64,000 bases of DNA from NCBI GenBank assembly GCA_029961685.1, contig JARWKL010000006.1, forward strand, positions 18,601,276 through 18,665,275, written 5' to 3'. This document shows positions 12,301 through 24,993 of the stretch, piece by piece; positions within the stretch are counted from its first letter, which is position 1; the number at the start of each line of letters is the position of its first letter. The DNA comes from Aristolochia californica (Eukaryota; Streptophyta; Magnoliopsida; Piperales; Aristolochiaceae). Position numbers and translations under genes: made by a program. The notes beneath the pieces were generated by a model. The model saw only the letters and a program-made list of their open reading frames with translations, did no database searches and had not been told where the DNA came from.

Positions 12301-13353
12301 ATTATTTCACGCACTAAAAATGAACTCCAAAGTTTTGTTATCCATGTTTGGAAAATTCCACTAGTACAACCCCTAATAGCTTGGTGGAATTTTATAAGAA
12401 ATAGATTTCTAATTGATCCTAACATGTTTTAAATGTGGTGGACATGCATGCCAAAAACATGTTGAAGATGCAAATGACCTAATGATCCAAAAATTTCAAG
12501 GAGTAGAGAAAAATTTAATTCTCAAGTTAACGTGTGGTTGAATATTTACCAAAGCCAAACCACCAGATTTTTGCCTATCCTTCAAAATCACAAATACTTT
12601 CTCGAATTATCTCTCTCTGCATCTGTGCATTTCCATTTTGGATGTTCAATTTTTTTTCAAATCCAAACTTGTCCAACTTTTCTCGTAAACAAAACGATCA
12701 CAACAAAATGAAAAATTTAGAGTTCACGTATCCAAAAAAATTTGAAAACTATAATAAATGTAAGTGAAAAAAATTATTTCACGCACTAAAAATGAACACC
12801 AAAGTTTTGTTATCTATGCTTGGGAAATTCCACTAGTACAACCCCTAATAGCTTGGTGGATTTTTTTAAGAAAGAGATTTCTAATTGATCCTAGCATGTA
12901 AATGTGGTGGATATGGATGCCAGCAACGTGTAGAAGATGGGAATGACCTAATGATAAAAAAATTTCGAGTAGAAAAAAATTATATTCTCAAGTTAACGTG
13001 TGGTTGGATATTTGCCAGAGCCAAACAACCCACTTTTTTCCAATCCTTCAAAATCACCGATGCTTTTTGGAATTATCTCTCTCAACATTTGTGCATTTCC
13101 ATTTTGGATGTTCAATTTTTTTTCCAAACCCAAACTTGTTCCACTTTTCTCGTAAACAAAACGATCACAACAAAATGAAAATTTTAGAGTTCACGTATCC
13201 GAAAAAATTTGAAAACTATAATAAATGTAAGTGAAGAAAATTATTTCACGCACTAAAAATGAACTCCAAAGTTTTGTTATCCATGTTTGAGACATTCTAC
13301 TAGTAAAACCCCTAAAAACTTGGTGGAATTTTATAAGAAAGAGATTTCTAATT
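6339..13353. repeat. Short-monomer satellite array, heterogeneous block 1
   Basis: Boundaries at 6339, 6819, 7281, 7753, 8221, 8693, 9145, 9617, 10088, 10560, 11028, 11500, 11969, 12415 and 12887. Most spacings are 462-480 bp; 8693-9144 (452) and 11969-12414 (446) are shorter. The middle segment of the long form is absent: gcctat runs straight into ccttcaaaatcac. Neighbouring monomers differ clearly, so this is a mixture of classes rather than a homogenised array. Recognisable classes include 7281 (gagcaaagcaaccc), 8221 (gaagatccaaatg), 10560 (aatagcccacc, caaactatcac), 11969 (tatgaatgatat) and 12887 (catgtaaatgtgg with gtagaagatg). Open frames of 60-117 codons here are by-products of the repeat. 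Confidence 0.93.
11969..12414. repeat. Short monomer with internal deletion
   Basis: Unit of 446 bp. At about 12121-12136 the sequence goes from ccctctttttgc directly to aattatctc, lacking about 30 bp that include the ccttcaaaatcac word. In a normal unit cttttt occurs on both sides of the lost piece. The same class at 32438 has an almost identical loss. Confidence 0.75.
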
Positions 13354-16300
13354 GATCCTAATATGTTTTAAATGTGATAGATATGCAAGCTAGAAACATG
13401 TTGAAGATGCAAATGACCTAATGATCCAAAAATTTAAAGGAGTAGGAGAACATTAAATTCTCAAGTTAACGTGTGGTTGCATATTTACCATAGCCAAACA
13501 ACCCACTTTTTGCCTATCCTTCAAAATCACAGATACTTTTTGGAATTATCTCTCTCAGCATTTATGTATTTCCTTTTTGAACATTCAATTTTTTTTCAAA
13601 TCCAAACTTGTCCCACTCTTCTCGTAAACAAAACAATCACAACAAAATCAAAATTTTAGAGTTCATGTTTGCAAAAAAATTTGAAACTATATTAAATGTA
13701 AGTGAAAAAATTTATTTCACGCACTAAAAATAATTTCAGAAGTTTTGTTATCCATTTTTGGGAAATTCCACTAGTACAACCCCTAATACCTTAGTGGAAT
13801 TTTTATAAGAAAGAGATTTCTAATTGATCCTAACATGTTTTAAATGTTGTGGATATGCATGACAGAAACATGTCAAAGATGCAAACGACCTAATGATCTA
13901 AAAATTTCAAAAACAAAAAAATTGAACCCTCACGTTAACGTGTTGTAGGATATTTGCCCTAGCCAAACAACCCACTTTTTTCCTATCCTTTAAAATCACA
14001 GATGCTTTATGGAATTATCTCTCTCAGCATTTGTCCATTTCCATTTTGGATGTTCAATTTTTTTTTCAAACCCAAACTTGTCCCACTTTTCTCGTAAACA
14101 AAATGAAAATTTTAGAGTTCACGTATCCAAAAAAATTTGAAAACTATAATAAATGTAAGTGAATAAAATTATTTCACTAATTAAAAATGAACTCCAAAGT
14201 TTTGTTATCCATGTTTGGGAAATTCAACTTGTACAACCCCTAATTGCTTGGTGGAATTTTATGAGAAAGAGATTTCTAATTGATCCTTACATGTTTTAAA
14301 TGTGGTGGATATTCATGCCAGAAACAGGTTGAAGATGCAAATGACCTAATGATCCAAAACTTTCAATGAGTAGAAAAACATTAAATTCTCAAGTTAAGGT
14401 GTGGTTGCATATTTACCAGAGCCAAACAACCCACTTTTTTCCTAGCCTTCAAAATCATAGATACTTTTTGGAATTATCTCCCTCAGCATTTAGTCATTTC
14501 CATTTTGAACATTCAATTTTTTTTTCAAATCCAAACTTGTCCCATTTTTCTCGTAAACAAAACGATCACAACAAAATCAAAATTTTAGAGTTCTTGTTTG
14601 CAAAAATATTTGAAACTATATTAAATGTAAGTGAAGAAATTTATTTCACACACTAAAAATAATCTCCAAAGTTTTGTTATCCATTTTTGGGAAATTCCAC
14701 TAGTACAACCCCTAATAACTTGGTGGAATTTTATAAGAAAGAGATTTCTAATTGATCCTAACATGTAAATGTGGTGGATATGCATGCCAGCAACGGTAAG
14801 AAGATGCGAATGACCTAATGATAAAAAATTTTTGAGTAGAAAAAAATTAAATTCTCTAGTTAATGTGTGGTTGGATATTTACCAGAGCCAAACAACCGAC
14901 TTTTTTCCTATCCTTCAAAATCATATATGCTTTTTAGAATTATCTCTCTCAGCAATTGTGCATTTCGATTTTGGATGTTCAATTTTTTTTTTCAAACCCA
15001 AACTTGTCTCACTTTTCTCATAAACAAACGATCACAACAAAATGAAAATTTTAGAGTTCACGTATCCAAAAAAATTTGAAAACTATAATATATGTATGTG
15101 AAGAAAATTATTTCACACACTAAAATTGAACTCCAAAGTTTTTATCCATGTTTTGGAAATTCCACTAGTACAACCCCAAATAGCTTGATGGAATTTTCTA
15201 AGTAAGAGATTTATAATTGATCCTAACATATTTTAAATGTGGTGGATATGCATGCCAGAAACATGTTGAAGATGCAAATGACCTAATGGTCCAAAATTTC
15301 AAGGAGTAGAAAAACATTAAATTCTCAAGTTAACGTGTGGTTGCATATTTACCAAAGCCAAACAACCCACTTTTACCTATCCTTTAAAATCACAAATACT
15401 TTTTGGAATTATCTCCCTCAGCATTTATGCTTTTCCATTTTGAACGTTCAATTTTTTTTTTCAAATCCAAACTTGTCCAACTTTTCTCGTAAACAAAATG
15501 ACCACAACAAAATTTAAATTTTTGAGTTCAAGTTAGCAAAAAAATTTGAAACTATAATAAATGTAAGGGAAGAAATTTATTTCATGCACAAAAAATAATC
15601 TCCAAAGTTTTGTTATCCATTTTTGGGAAATTCCACTTGTACAACCCCTAATACCTTGGTGGAATTTTATAAGAAAGAAATTTGTAATTGATCCTAACAT
15701 GTTTTAAATTTGGTGGATATGAATGACATAAACATGTCAATGATGCAAACGACCTAATGATCTAAACATTTCAAATAGAAAAAAATTGAACTCTCAAGTC
15801 AACGAGTATTTGGATGTCTACCAGAGCCAAATAACCCACGTTTTGCCTAACCTTCAAAATCACAGATACATTTTTGAATTGTCTCTCTCAGCATTTGTGC
15901 ATTTCCATTTTGGACGTTCAATTTTTTTTCAAATCCCAACTTGTTCCACTTTTCTCGTAAAAGAAACGATCATAACAAAATAAAAATTTTAGAGTTCACG
16001 TATCCAAAAATATTTGAAAACTATAATAAATGTAAGTGAAGAAAATTATTTCACGCACTAAAAATAAACTGCAAAGTTTTGTTATCCATGTTTGGGAAAC
16101 AATCCCTAATAGCTTGGTGGAATTTTATATGAAAGAGGTTTCTAATTGATCCGAACATGTTTTAAATGTGGTGGATATGCATGCCAGAAACATGTTGAAG
16201 ATGCAAATGACCTAATGATCCAAAAATTTCAAGGAGTAGAAAAACATTAAATTCTCTAGTTAACGTGTGGTTGCATATTTACTAGAGCCAGACAACCCAC

Positions 16301-18024
16301 TTTTTGCCTATCCTTCAAAATCACAGATACTTTGAGGAATTATCTCCCTAAGCATTTATGCATTACCATTTTGAACGTGCAATTTTTTTTTCAAATCCAA
16401 ACTTGCCCACTTTTCTCGTAAACAAAACGATCACAACAAAATCAAAATTTTAGAGTTCATGATTGCAAAAAAAATTGAAACTATAATCAATGTAAGTGAA
16501 GAAATTTATTTCACGCATTAAAAATAATCTCCAAAGTTTTGTTATAAATTTTTTGGAAATTCCACTAGTACAACCCCATATAGCTTGGTGGAATTTTATA
16601 AGAAAGAGATTTCAAATTGATCCTAACATGTTTTATATGTGGAGGATATGCAGGCCAGAAACTTGTCGAAGATGCAAACAACCTAATGATCTAAAAATTT
16701 TGAAAAGAAATAAATTGAACTCTCAAGTTAACTTATAGTCGGATATTTACCAGAGCCAAACAACCCACGTTTTGCCTATCCTTCAAAATCACAGATACAT
16801 TTTTGAATTATCTCTCTCAGCATTTGTGCATTTCCATTTTGGACGTTCAATTTTTTTTCCAATCCAAACTTGTCCACTTTTCTCGTAAAAAAATGATCAC
16901 AACAAAATGAAAATTTTAGAGTTCTCGTATCCAAAAACATTTGAAAACTATAATAAATTTAAGTGAAGAAAATTATTTCACGCACTAAAAACGAACTCCA
17001 AAGTTTTGTTATCCATGTTTGGGAAATTCCACTAGTACAACCCCTAATAGCTTGGTGGAATTTTATAAGAAAGAGATTACTAATTGATCCTAACATGTTT
17101 TAAATACGGTGGATATTCATGCCAGAAATATGTTGAAGATGCAAATGACCTAATGATCCAAAAATTTCAAGGGATAGAAAAACATGAAATTTTTAATTTA
17201 ACATGTGGTTGCATATTTACCATAGCCAAACAACCCACTTTTTGCCTATCCTTCAAAATCATAGATACTTTTTGGAATTATCTTCCTCAGCATTTATGCA
17301 CGTCCATTTTGAACGTTCAATTTTTTTTTTCAAATCCAAACTTGTCTTACTTTTCTCGTAAACAAAACGATCACCACAAAATCCAAATTTTAGAATTCTT
17401 GATTGCAAAAAAATTTGAAACTATAATAAATGTAATTGAAGAAGTTTATTTCACGCTCTAAAAATAATCTCCAAAGTTTTGTTATCCATTTTTGGGAGAT
17501 TCCACTAGTAGAACCCCTAATAGCTTGGTGGAATTTTATAAGAAAGAGATTTCGAGTTGATCCTAACATGTTTTAAATGTGGTGGATATGCATGACAGAA
17601 ACATGTCGAAGATGCAAAAGACCTAATGATCTAAAAATTTGGAGTAGAAAAAAATTGAACTCTCAAGTTAACGTGTGGATGGATATTTACAAGAGCCAAA
17701 CAACCCACGTTTTGACTATCCTTCAAATTCACAGATTCATTTTTGAATTATCTCTCTTAGCATTGGATTTCCATTTTGCACGTTCAATTTTTTTTCAAAT
17801 CCAACATTGTCCGACTTTGCTCGTACACAAAATGATCACAACAAAATGAAAATTGTAGAGTTCACGTATCCAAAAAAATTTGAAAACTATAATAAATGTA
17901 AGTGAAGAAAATTATTTCACGCACTAAAAATGAATGCAAAAGTTTTGTTATCCATGTTTGGGAAATTCCACTTGAACAACAGCTAATAGCTTGGTAGAAT
18001 TTTATAAAAAAGAGATTTCTAATT
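13354..18024. repeat. Dimeric higher-order repeat (about 935 bp), five copies
   Basis: Two classes alternate. One starts at 13354, 14282, 15219, 16148 and 17086 and is marked by gtggttgcatattta, aaaacattaaattc, a gaacgttc/gaacattc word after the poly-T approach, and aataatctcc or similar at its end. Its partner starts at 13826, 14754, 15690, 16619 and 17559, usually with gacagaaacatgtc or a related word and aaattgaactctc. Dimer lengths are 928, 937, 929, 938 and 939 bp. The partner at 14754 begins like the 12887 class (catgtaaatgtgg), so not all dimers are equal. No gene is visible. Confidence 0.82.
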
Positions 18025-20857
18025 GATCCTAACATGTTTTAAATGTGGTGGATATGCATGCAAGAAACATGTTGAAGATGCAAATGACCTAATGATCCAA
18101 AAATTTCAAGGAGATGAAAAAAAATTACTTTCTCAAGTTAACATGTGGTTGGATAATTTACCAGAGCCAAACGACCAACTTTTTTGTCTTTCCTTCAAAA
18201 TCACAGATACTTTTTAGAATTATCTCTCTCAACATTTGTGCATTTCCATTTTGGATGTTCAGTTTTTTTTAAAATCCAAACCTCTCCCACTTTTCTCGTT
18301 AACAAAACAATCACAACAAAAGTAAAATTTTAGTGTTCATGTATGCAAAAAAATTTGTAAACTATAATAATGTTAGTGATGAAAATTATTGCAGGCACTA
18401 AAAATGAACTCCAAAGTTTTGTTATCAATGTTTGGGAAATTCCACTAGTACAAGCCTTAATAGCTTGGTGGAATTTTATGAGAAAGAAATTTCTAATTGA
18501 TCCTAACATGTTTTAAATGTGGTGGATAAGCATGCCAGAGACATGTTGAAGATGCAAATGACCTAATGATCGAAAAATTTCAAGCAGTAGAAAAAAATTA
18601 AATTGTCAAGTTTACGTGTGGTTGGAAATTTACCAGAGCAAAACAACCATCTTTTTGTCTATCCTTGAAAATCATGGATACGTTTTGGAATTATCCCTCT
18701 CAACATTTGTGCATTTCCATTTTGGACGTTCAATTTTTTTTCAAATTCAAACTTGTCGCAAATTTCTCTTAAACAAAACGATCAGAACAAAATGAAAATT
18801 GTAGAGTTCAAGTAAGCAAAAAAATTTGAATACTATAATAAATGTAAGTGAAGAAAATTATTTCACACAATAAAAATGAACTCCAAAGTTTTGTCATTCA
18901 TGTTTTGAAAATTCCACTAGTACAACCCCTAATAGCTTTGTAGAATTTTATAAGAAAGAGATTTCTAATTGATGCTAACATGTTTTAAATGTGGTGGATA
19001 TGCATGCCAGAAACATGTTGAAAATCCAAATGACCTAATCAACCAATAATTTCAAGGAGTAGAGAAAAATTATATTCTCAAGTTAACGTTTGGTTGGATA
19101 TTTACCAGAGCCAAACAACCCACTTTTTGCCTATCCTTCAATATCACAGATAATTTTTTGAATTATCTTTCTCAGCGTTTGTGCATTTCCATTATGTACA
19201 TTCAATTTTTTTTCAAATCCAAACTTGTCCCACTTTTCTTGTAAACAAAACGACCACAACAAGATGAATATTTTAGAGCTCATGTATGCAAAAAAAATTG
19301 AAAACTATAATAAATGTAAGTGAAGCAAATTATTTCATGCACTAAAAATCAACTCCAAAGTTTTGTGATCCATGTTTGGGAAATTTCACTAGTACAATCC
19401 CTAATAGCTCGGTGGAATTTTATGATAGAGCGATTTTTAATTGATCGTAACAAGTTTTAAATGTGGTGGATATGCATGTCAAAAACATGTTGAAGATGCA
19501 AATGACGTAATGATGCAAAAATTTTAAGGACTAGAAAAAAATTAAATTCTCAAGTTAACGTGTGGTTGGATATTTACAAGAGCCAAACAACCCACTTTTT
19601 GCCTATCCTTCAAATTCACATAAACTTTTTGGAATTATCTCTCTCAGTGCATTTCCATTTTGGATGTTCAATTTTTTTTCAAATGTAAACTTGTCCTACG
19701 TTTCTCATAAACTAAACGATGACAAAAAAAATGCAAGTTTTAGATTTCGTGTATGCAAAAAAAATTTGAAAACTTTAATAAATGAAAGTTGAGAATATTA
19801 TTACACGCACTAAAAAGGAACTCAAAAGTTTTGTGATCCTTTATAGGGAAATTCCACTAGTACAACCCCTACTAGCTTGGTGGAATTTTATAAGAAAGAG
19901 ATTTCTAATTGAACCTAACATGTTTTAAATGTGGTGGATATGCATGCCAGAAGCATGTTGAAGATGTAAATGACCTAATGATCCAAAATTTTCAAGGAGT
20001 AGAAAAAAATTAATTTCTCAAGTTAATGTGTGGTTGGATATTTACCTGAGCCAAACAACCCACTTTTTTCGTATCCTTCAAAATCACAGATACTTTTTGT
20101 AATTATCTCTCTCTCACATTTCTGCATTTCCATTTTAGATGTTCAATTTTTTTTTCAAATCCAAACTTGTCCCACTATTCTCGTAAACAAAACGATCACA
20201 ACAAAATAAAAATTTTAGAGTTCATGTCGGCAAAAAAATTAGAAAACTATAATAAATGAAAGTGAAGAAAATTATTTCACGCACTAAAAATGAACTCCAA
20301 AGTTTTGTTATCCATTTTTGGAAAATTCCACTAGAAAAACCCCTAATAGCTTGGTGGAATTTTATAAGAAAGAAAATTCTAATTGATCCTAACATGTTTT
20401 AAATGTGGTGGATATGCATGCTAGAAACATGTTGAAGAAGCAACTGACCAAATAATCCAAAAATTTCAAGGACTAGAAAAAAATTAGATTCTCAAGTTAA
20501 CGTGTGGTTGGATTTTTTACCAGAGCCAAACAACCCACTTTTTGCCTATCCTACAAAATCATAGATACTTTTTGGAGTTATCTCTCTCAGCATTTCTGCA
20601 TTTCCATTTTGGACGTTCAATTTTTTTTCAAATCCAAACTTGTCCAACTTTTCTCGTATACAAAACGATCACAACAAAATGAAAATTTTAGAGTTCATGT
20701 ATGGAAAAAAATAGGAAAACTATAATAAATGTAAGTGACAAAAATTATTTCATGCACAAAAAATGAATTCCAAAGTTTTGTTATCCATTTTTGGGAAATT
20801 CCACTAGGACAACCCCTAATAGCTTGGTGGAATTTTACAAGAAATAGATTTCTAATT

Positions 20858-21294
20858 GATCCTAACAAGTTTTAAATGTGGTGGATGTGCATGCCAAAAA
20901 CTTGTTGAAGATTCAAATGACCTAATGATCCAAAATTTTCAAGGAGTAGAGAAAAATTAAATTCTCATGTTAACGTGTGGTTGGATATTTACCAAAGCCA
21001 AACCACCCAATTTTGCCTATCCTTCAAAATCACAGATACTTTTTCGAATTATCTCTCTCTGCATCTCTGCATTTCCATTTTGGACATTCAATTTTTTTTC
21101 AAATCCAAACTTGTCCAACTTTTCTTAGAGTTCATGTACGCAAAAAAATTTAAAAACTATAATAAATGTAAGTGAAGGAAATTATTTCGCACACTAAAAA
21201 TGAACTCCAAAGTTTTGGTATCCATGTATGGGGAATTCCACTAGTACAACCCCTAATAGCTTGGTGGAATTTTATAATAAAGAGATTTCTAATT
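20858..21294. repeat. Short monomer lacking the ctcgtaaac-aaaatgaaaat stretch
   Basis: Unit of 437 bp. Near 21123-21128 the sequence runs from acttttct directly to tagagttcatg, so about 35 bp containing the usual cgtaaacaaaacgatcac word are missing. Confidence 0.75.
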
Positions 21295-21736
21295 GATCCT
21301 TGCCTATAAATGTGGTGGATATGCATGTCGGCAATGTGTAGAAGATGCGAATGACCTAATGATTAAAAAATTTCAAGGAGTAGAAAAAAATTATATTCTG
21401 ACGTTAACGTGTGATTAGATATATCAGAGCCAAACAACCCACTTTTTTCCTATCCTTCAAAATCACATATGCTTTTTGGAATTATCTCTCTCAGCATTTG
21501 TGCATTTCCATTTTGGATGTTCAATTTTTTTTTCAAACCCAAAACGATCACAACAAAATGAAAATTTTAGACTTCATGTATCCAAAAAATTTTGAAAACT
21601 ATAATAAATGTAAGTGAAGAAAATTATTTCACGCACTAAAAATGAACTCCAAAGTATTGTTATCCATGTTTGGGAAATTCCACTAGTACAACCCCTAATA
21701 GCTTGGTGGAATTTATTAAGAAAGAGATTTCTAATT
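21295..21736. repeat. Short monomer lacking the tgtcccacttttctc stretch
   Basis: Unit of 442 bp. Near 21535-21545 it reads caaacccaaaacgatc, skipping the cttgtcccacttttctcgta portion. The lost piece overlaps that of the neighbouring monomer but has different ends, so the two losses are separate events. The boundary also reads ttgcctataaatg instead of the usual aacatg word. Confidence 0.75.
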
Positions 21737-22678
21737 GATCCTAACATATTTTAAAATGTGGTGGATATGCATGCTAGAAACATGTTGAAGATGCAAATGA
21801 CCTAATGATCCAAAAATTTCGAATAGAAAAACATTAAATTCTCAAGTCAACATGTGGTTGCATATTTACCATAGCCAAACAAACCACTTTTTGCCTAGCC
21901 TTCAAAAGCATAGATACAGTTTGGAATTATCTCCCTCAACATTTATGCACTTCCATTTTGAAAGTTCCATTTTTTTTTCAAATCCAAACTTGTCCCACTT
22001 TTATCGTAAACAAAATGATCACAACAAAATCAAAATTTAAGAGTTCATGTTTGCAAAAAAATTTGAAACTATAATAAATGTAAGTGAAGAAATTTATTTC
22101 AAGCACTAAAAATAATCTCCAAAGTTTTGTTATCCATTTTTGGGAAATTCCACAAGTACAACCCCTAATAGCTTGGTCGAATTTTATAAGAAAGAGATTT
22201 CTAATTGATCCTAACATGTTTTAAATGCGGTGGTGGATATGCATGACAGAAACATGTTGAAGATGCAAACGACCTAAAGATGTAAAAATTTCGAGTGGAA
22301 AAAAATTGAACTCTCAAGTTAACGTGTAGTTGGATATTTACCAGAGCCAAACAACCCACGTTTTGCCTATCCTTCAAAATCACAGATACATTTTCAAATT
22401 ATCTATCCCAGTATTTGTGCATTTCCATTTTGGACGTTCAATTTTTTTTCAAATCCAAACTTGTCCCACTTTTCTCATAAACAAAATGATCACAACAAAA
22501 TGAAAATTTTAGAGTTCACGTATCCAAAAAAATTTAAAAACTATATGAAATGTAAGTGAAAAAAATTATTTCACGCCCTAAAAATGAATGCATAAGTTTT
22601 TTTATCCATGTTTGGGAAATTCCACTTGAACAACACCAAATTTCTTGGTAGAATTTTATAAGAAAGAGATTTCTAATT

Positions 22679-23110
22679 GATCCTAACATGTTTTAAATGT
22701 GGTGGATATGCATGCAAGAAACATGTTGAAGATGCAAATGACATAATGAACCAAAATTTTCAATGAGTAGAAAAAAATTAAATTCTCAAGTTAACGTGTG
22801 GTTGCATATTTACAAGAGCCAAACAACCCACTTTTTGCCTCACCATTTATGCATTTCTATTTTGGACTTTCAATTTTTTTTCTAATCCAAACTTGTTCCA
22901 CCTTTCTCGTAAACTAAACGATCACAAAAAAATGAAAATTTAAGAGTTCATGTATGCAATAAAATTTGAAAACTTTAATAATTGTAAGTGAAGAAAATTA
23001 TTACACGCGCTGAAAATGAACTTCAAAGTTTTGTTATCAACGTTTGGGAAATTTCACTAGTACAACCCCTAATAGCTTGGAGGAATTTTATAAGCAAGAG
23101 ATTTCTAATT
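22679..23110. repeat. Short monomer lacking the ccttcaaaatcac-ctctctcag stretch
   Basis: Unit of 432 bp. Around 22836-22846 it reads ctttttgcctcaccattta, so about 40 bp between gcct and the catttatgcattt word are missing. Confidence 0.75.
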
Positions 23111-24993
23111 GATCTAACATGTTCTAAATGTGGTGGATATGCATGGCAGAAACATGTTGAAGATGCAAATGACCTAATGATCCAAAAATTTCAAGGACTA
23201 GAAAAAAATAAATTCTCTAGTTAACATGTGGTTGGATATTTACCAGAGCCAAACAACCCACTTTTTTCCTATCTTTCAAAATCACAGATACTTTTTGGAA
23301 TTATCTCTCTCAGCATTTGTGCATTTCCATTTAAGACGTTCAATTTTTTTTCAAATCGAAACTTGTTCCAGTTTTCTAGTAAACAAAACAATCACAACAA
23401 AATGAAAATTTTAGAGTTCATGTAAGCAAAAACTTTTGTAAACTATAATAATGTTAGTGAAGAAAATTATTTCAGGCACTAAAAATGAACTCCAAAGTTT
23501 CGTTATCCATGTTTGTGAAATTCCACAAGTACAACCCTAAGAGCTTGGTGGAATTTTATAAGAAAGATATTTCTAATTGATCCTAACAAGTTTTAAATGT
23601 GGTGGATATGCAAGCAAAAAACATGTTGAAGATGGAAATGACCTAATGAGCCAAAAATTTCAAGGAGTTGAAAAACAATTAAATTCTCAAGTTAACGTGT
23701 GGTATTTGCCAGAGCCAAACGACCCACTTTTTGCCTATCCTTCAAATTCACATATACTTTTTGGAATTATCTCTCTCAACATTTGTGCATTTCCATTTTG
23801 GATGTTCAATTTCTTTTCAAATCCAAGCTTGTCCCACGTTTCTCGTACACTAAACGATCACAAAAAAATGCAAGTTTTATAGTTCATGTATGCAAAAAAT
23901 TTTGAAAACTATGATAAATGTAAGTGAAGAAATTATTACACGCACTAAAAAATAACTCCAAAGTTTTGTGATCCATGATTGGGAAATTCCACTAGTACAT
24001 CCCCTAATAGCTTGGTGAAATTTTATAAGAAAGAGATTACTAAATGATCCTAACATGTTTTAAATGTGGTGGATATGCATGCCAGAAACATATTGAAGAA
24101 GCAAATGACATAATGATTCAAAAATTTTAAGCAGTAGAAAAAAATTAAATTCTCTACTTAACGTGTGGTTGGATATTTACCAGAGCCAAACAACCCACTT
24201 TTTTCCTATCCTTTAGAATCACAGATACTTTTTGGAATTATCTTTCTCTGACATTTCCGTATTTCCATTTTGGATGTTCAATTTTTTTTTCAAATCCAAA
24301 CTTGTCCCACTATTCTCTTAAACAAAACGATCACAACAAAATGAAAATTTTAGAGTTCATGTTTGAAAAAAACTTTGAAAAATTTAAGAAATGTAAGTGA
24401 AGAAAATTATTTCATGCGCTAAAAATTAACTCGAAAGCTTTGTTATCCATTTTTGGGAAATTTCACTACAACTACCCCTAATAGCTTGGTGGAATTTTAA
24501 AAGAAAGAGATTTCTAATTGATCCTAACATGTTTTAAATGTGATGGATATGCATGCCAGAAACATGTTGAAGATGCAAATGACCTAATGATCCAAAAATT
24601 TTAAGGTGTAGAAAAAAATTAGATTCTCAAGTTAACGTGTGGTTGGATTATTTACCAGAGCCAAACAACCCAATTTTTGCCTGTCCTTCAATATCACAGA
24701 TTCTTTTTGGAATTATTTCTCTCAGCATTTCTGCATTTCCATTTTGGATGTTCAAATTTTTTTTCAAATCCTAACTTGTCCTAATTTTCTTGAAAACAAA
24801 ACGATCACAACAAAATGAAAATTTTAGAGTTAAGGTATGCAAAAAAATTTGAAAACTATAATTAATGTAAGTGAAGAAAATTATTTCAAGCTGTAAAAAT
24901 GAACTCAAAAGTTCTGTTATCCATGTTTGGGAAATTCCACTAGTACAACCCCTAATAGCTTGGTGGAATTTTATAAGAAAGAGATTTCTAGTT

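Larger units (their letters stand above)
18025..22678. repeat. Short-monomer satellite array, heterogeneous block 2
   Basis: Boundaries at 18025, 18499, 18971, 19443, 19911, 20385, 20858, 21295, 21737 and 22207. The classes follow nearly the order seen in block 1: 18499 resembles 7281, 18971 resembles 8221, 19443 resembles 8693, 19911 resembles 9145, 20858 resembles 12415, 21295 resembles 12887, 21737 resembles 13354 and 22207 resembles 13826. Several block-1 classes (10560 to 11969) are missing between 20385 and 20858. Two consecutive monomers carry deletions and are listed separately. Confidence 0.9.
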
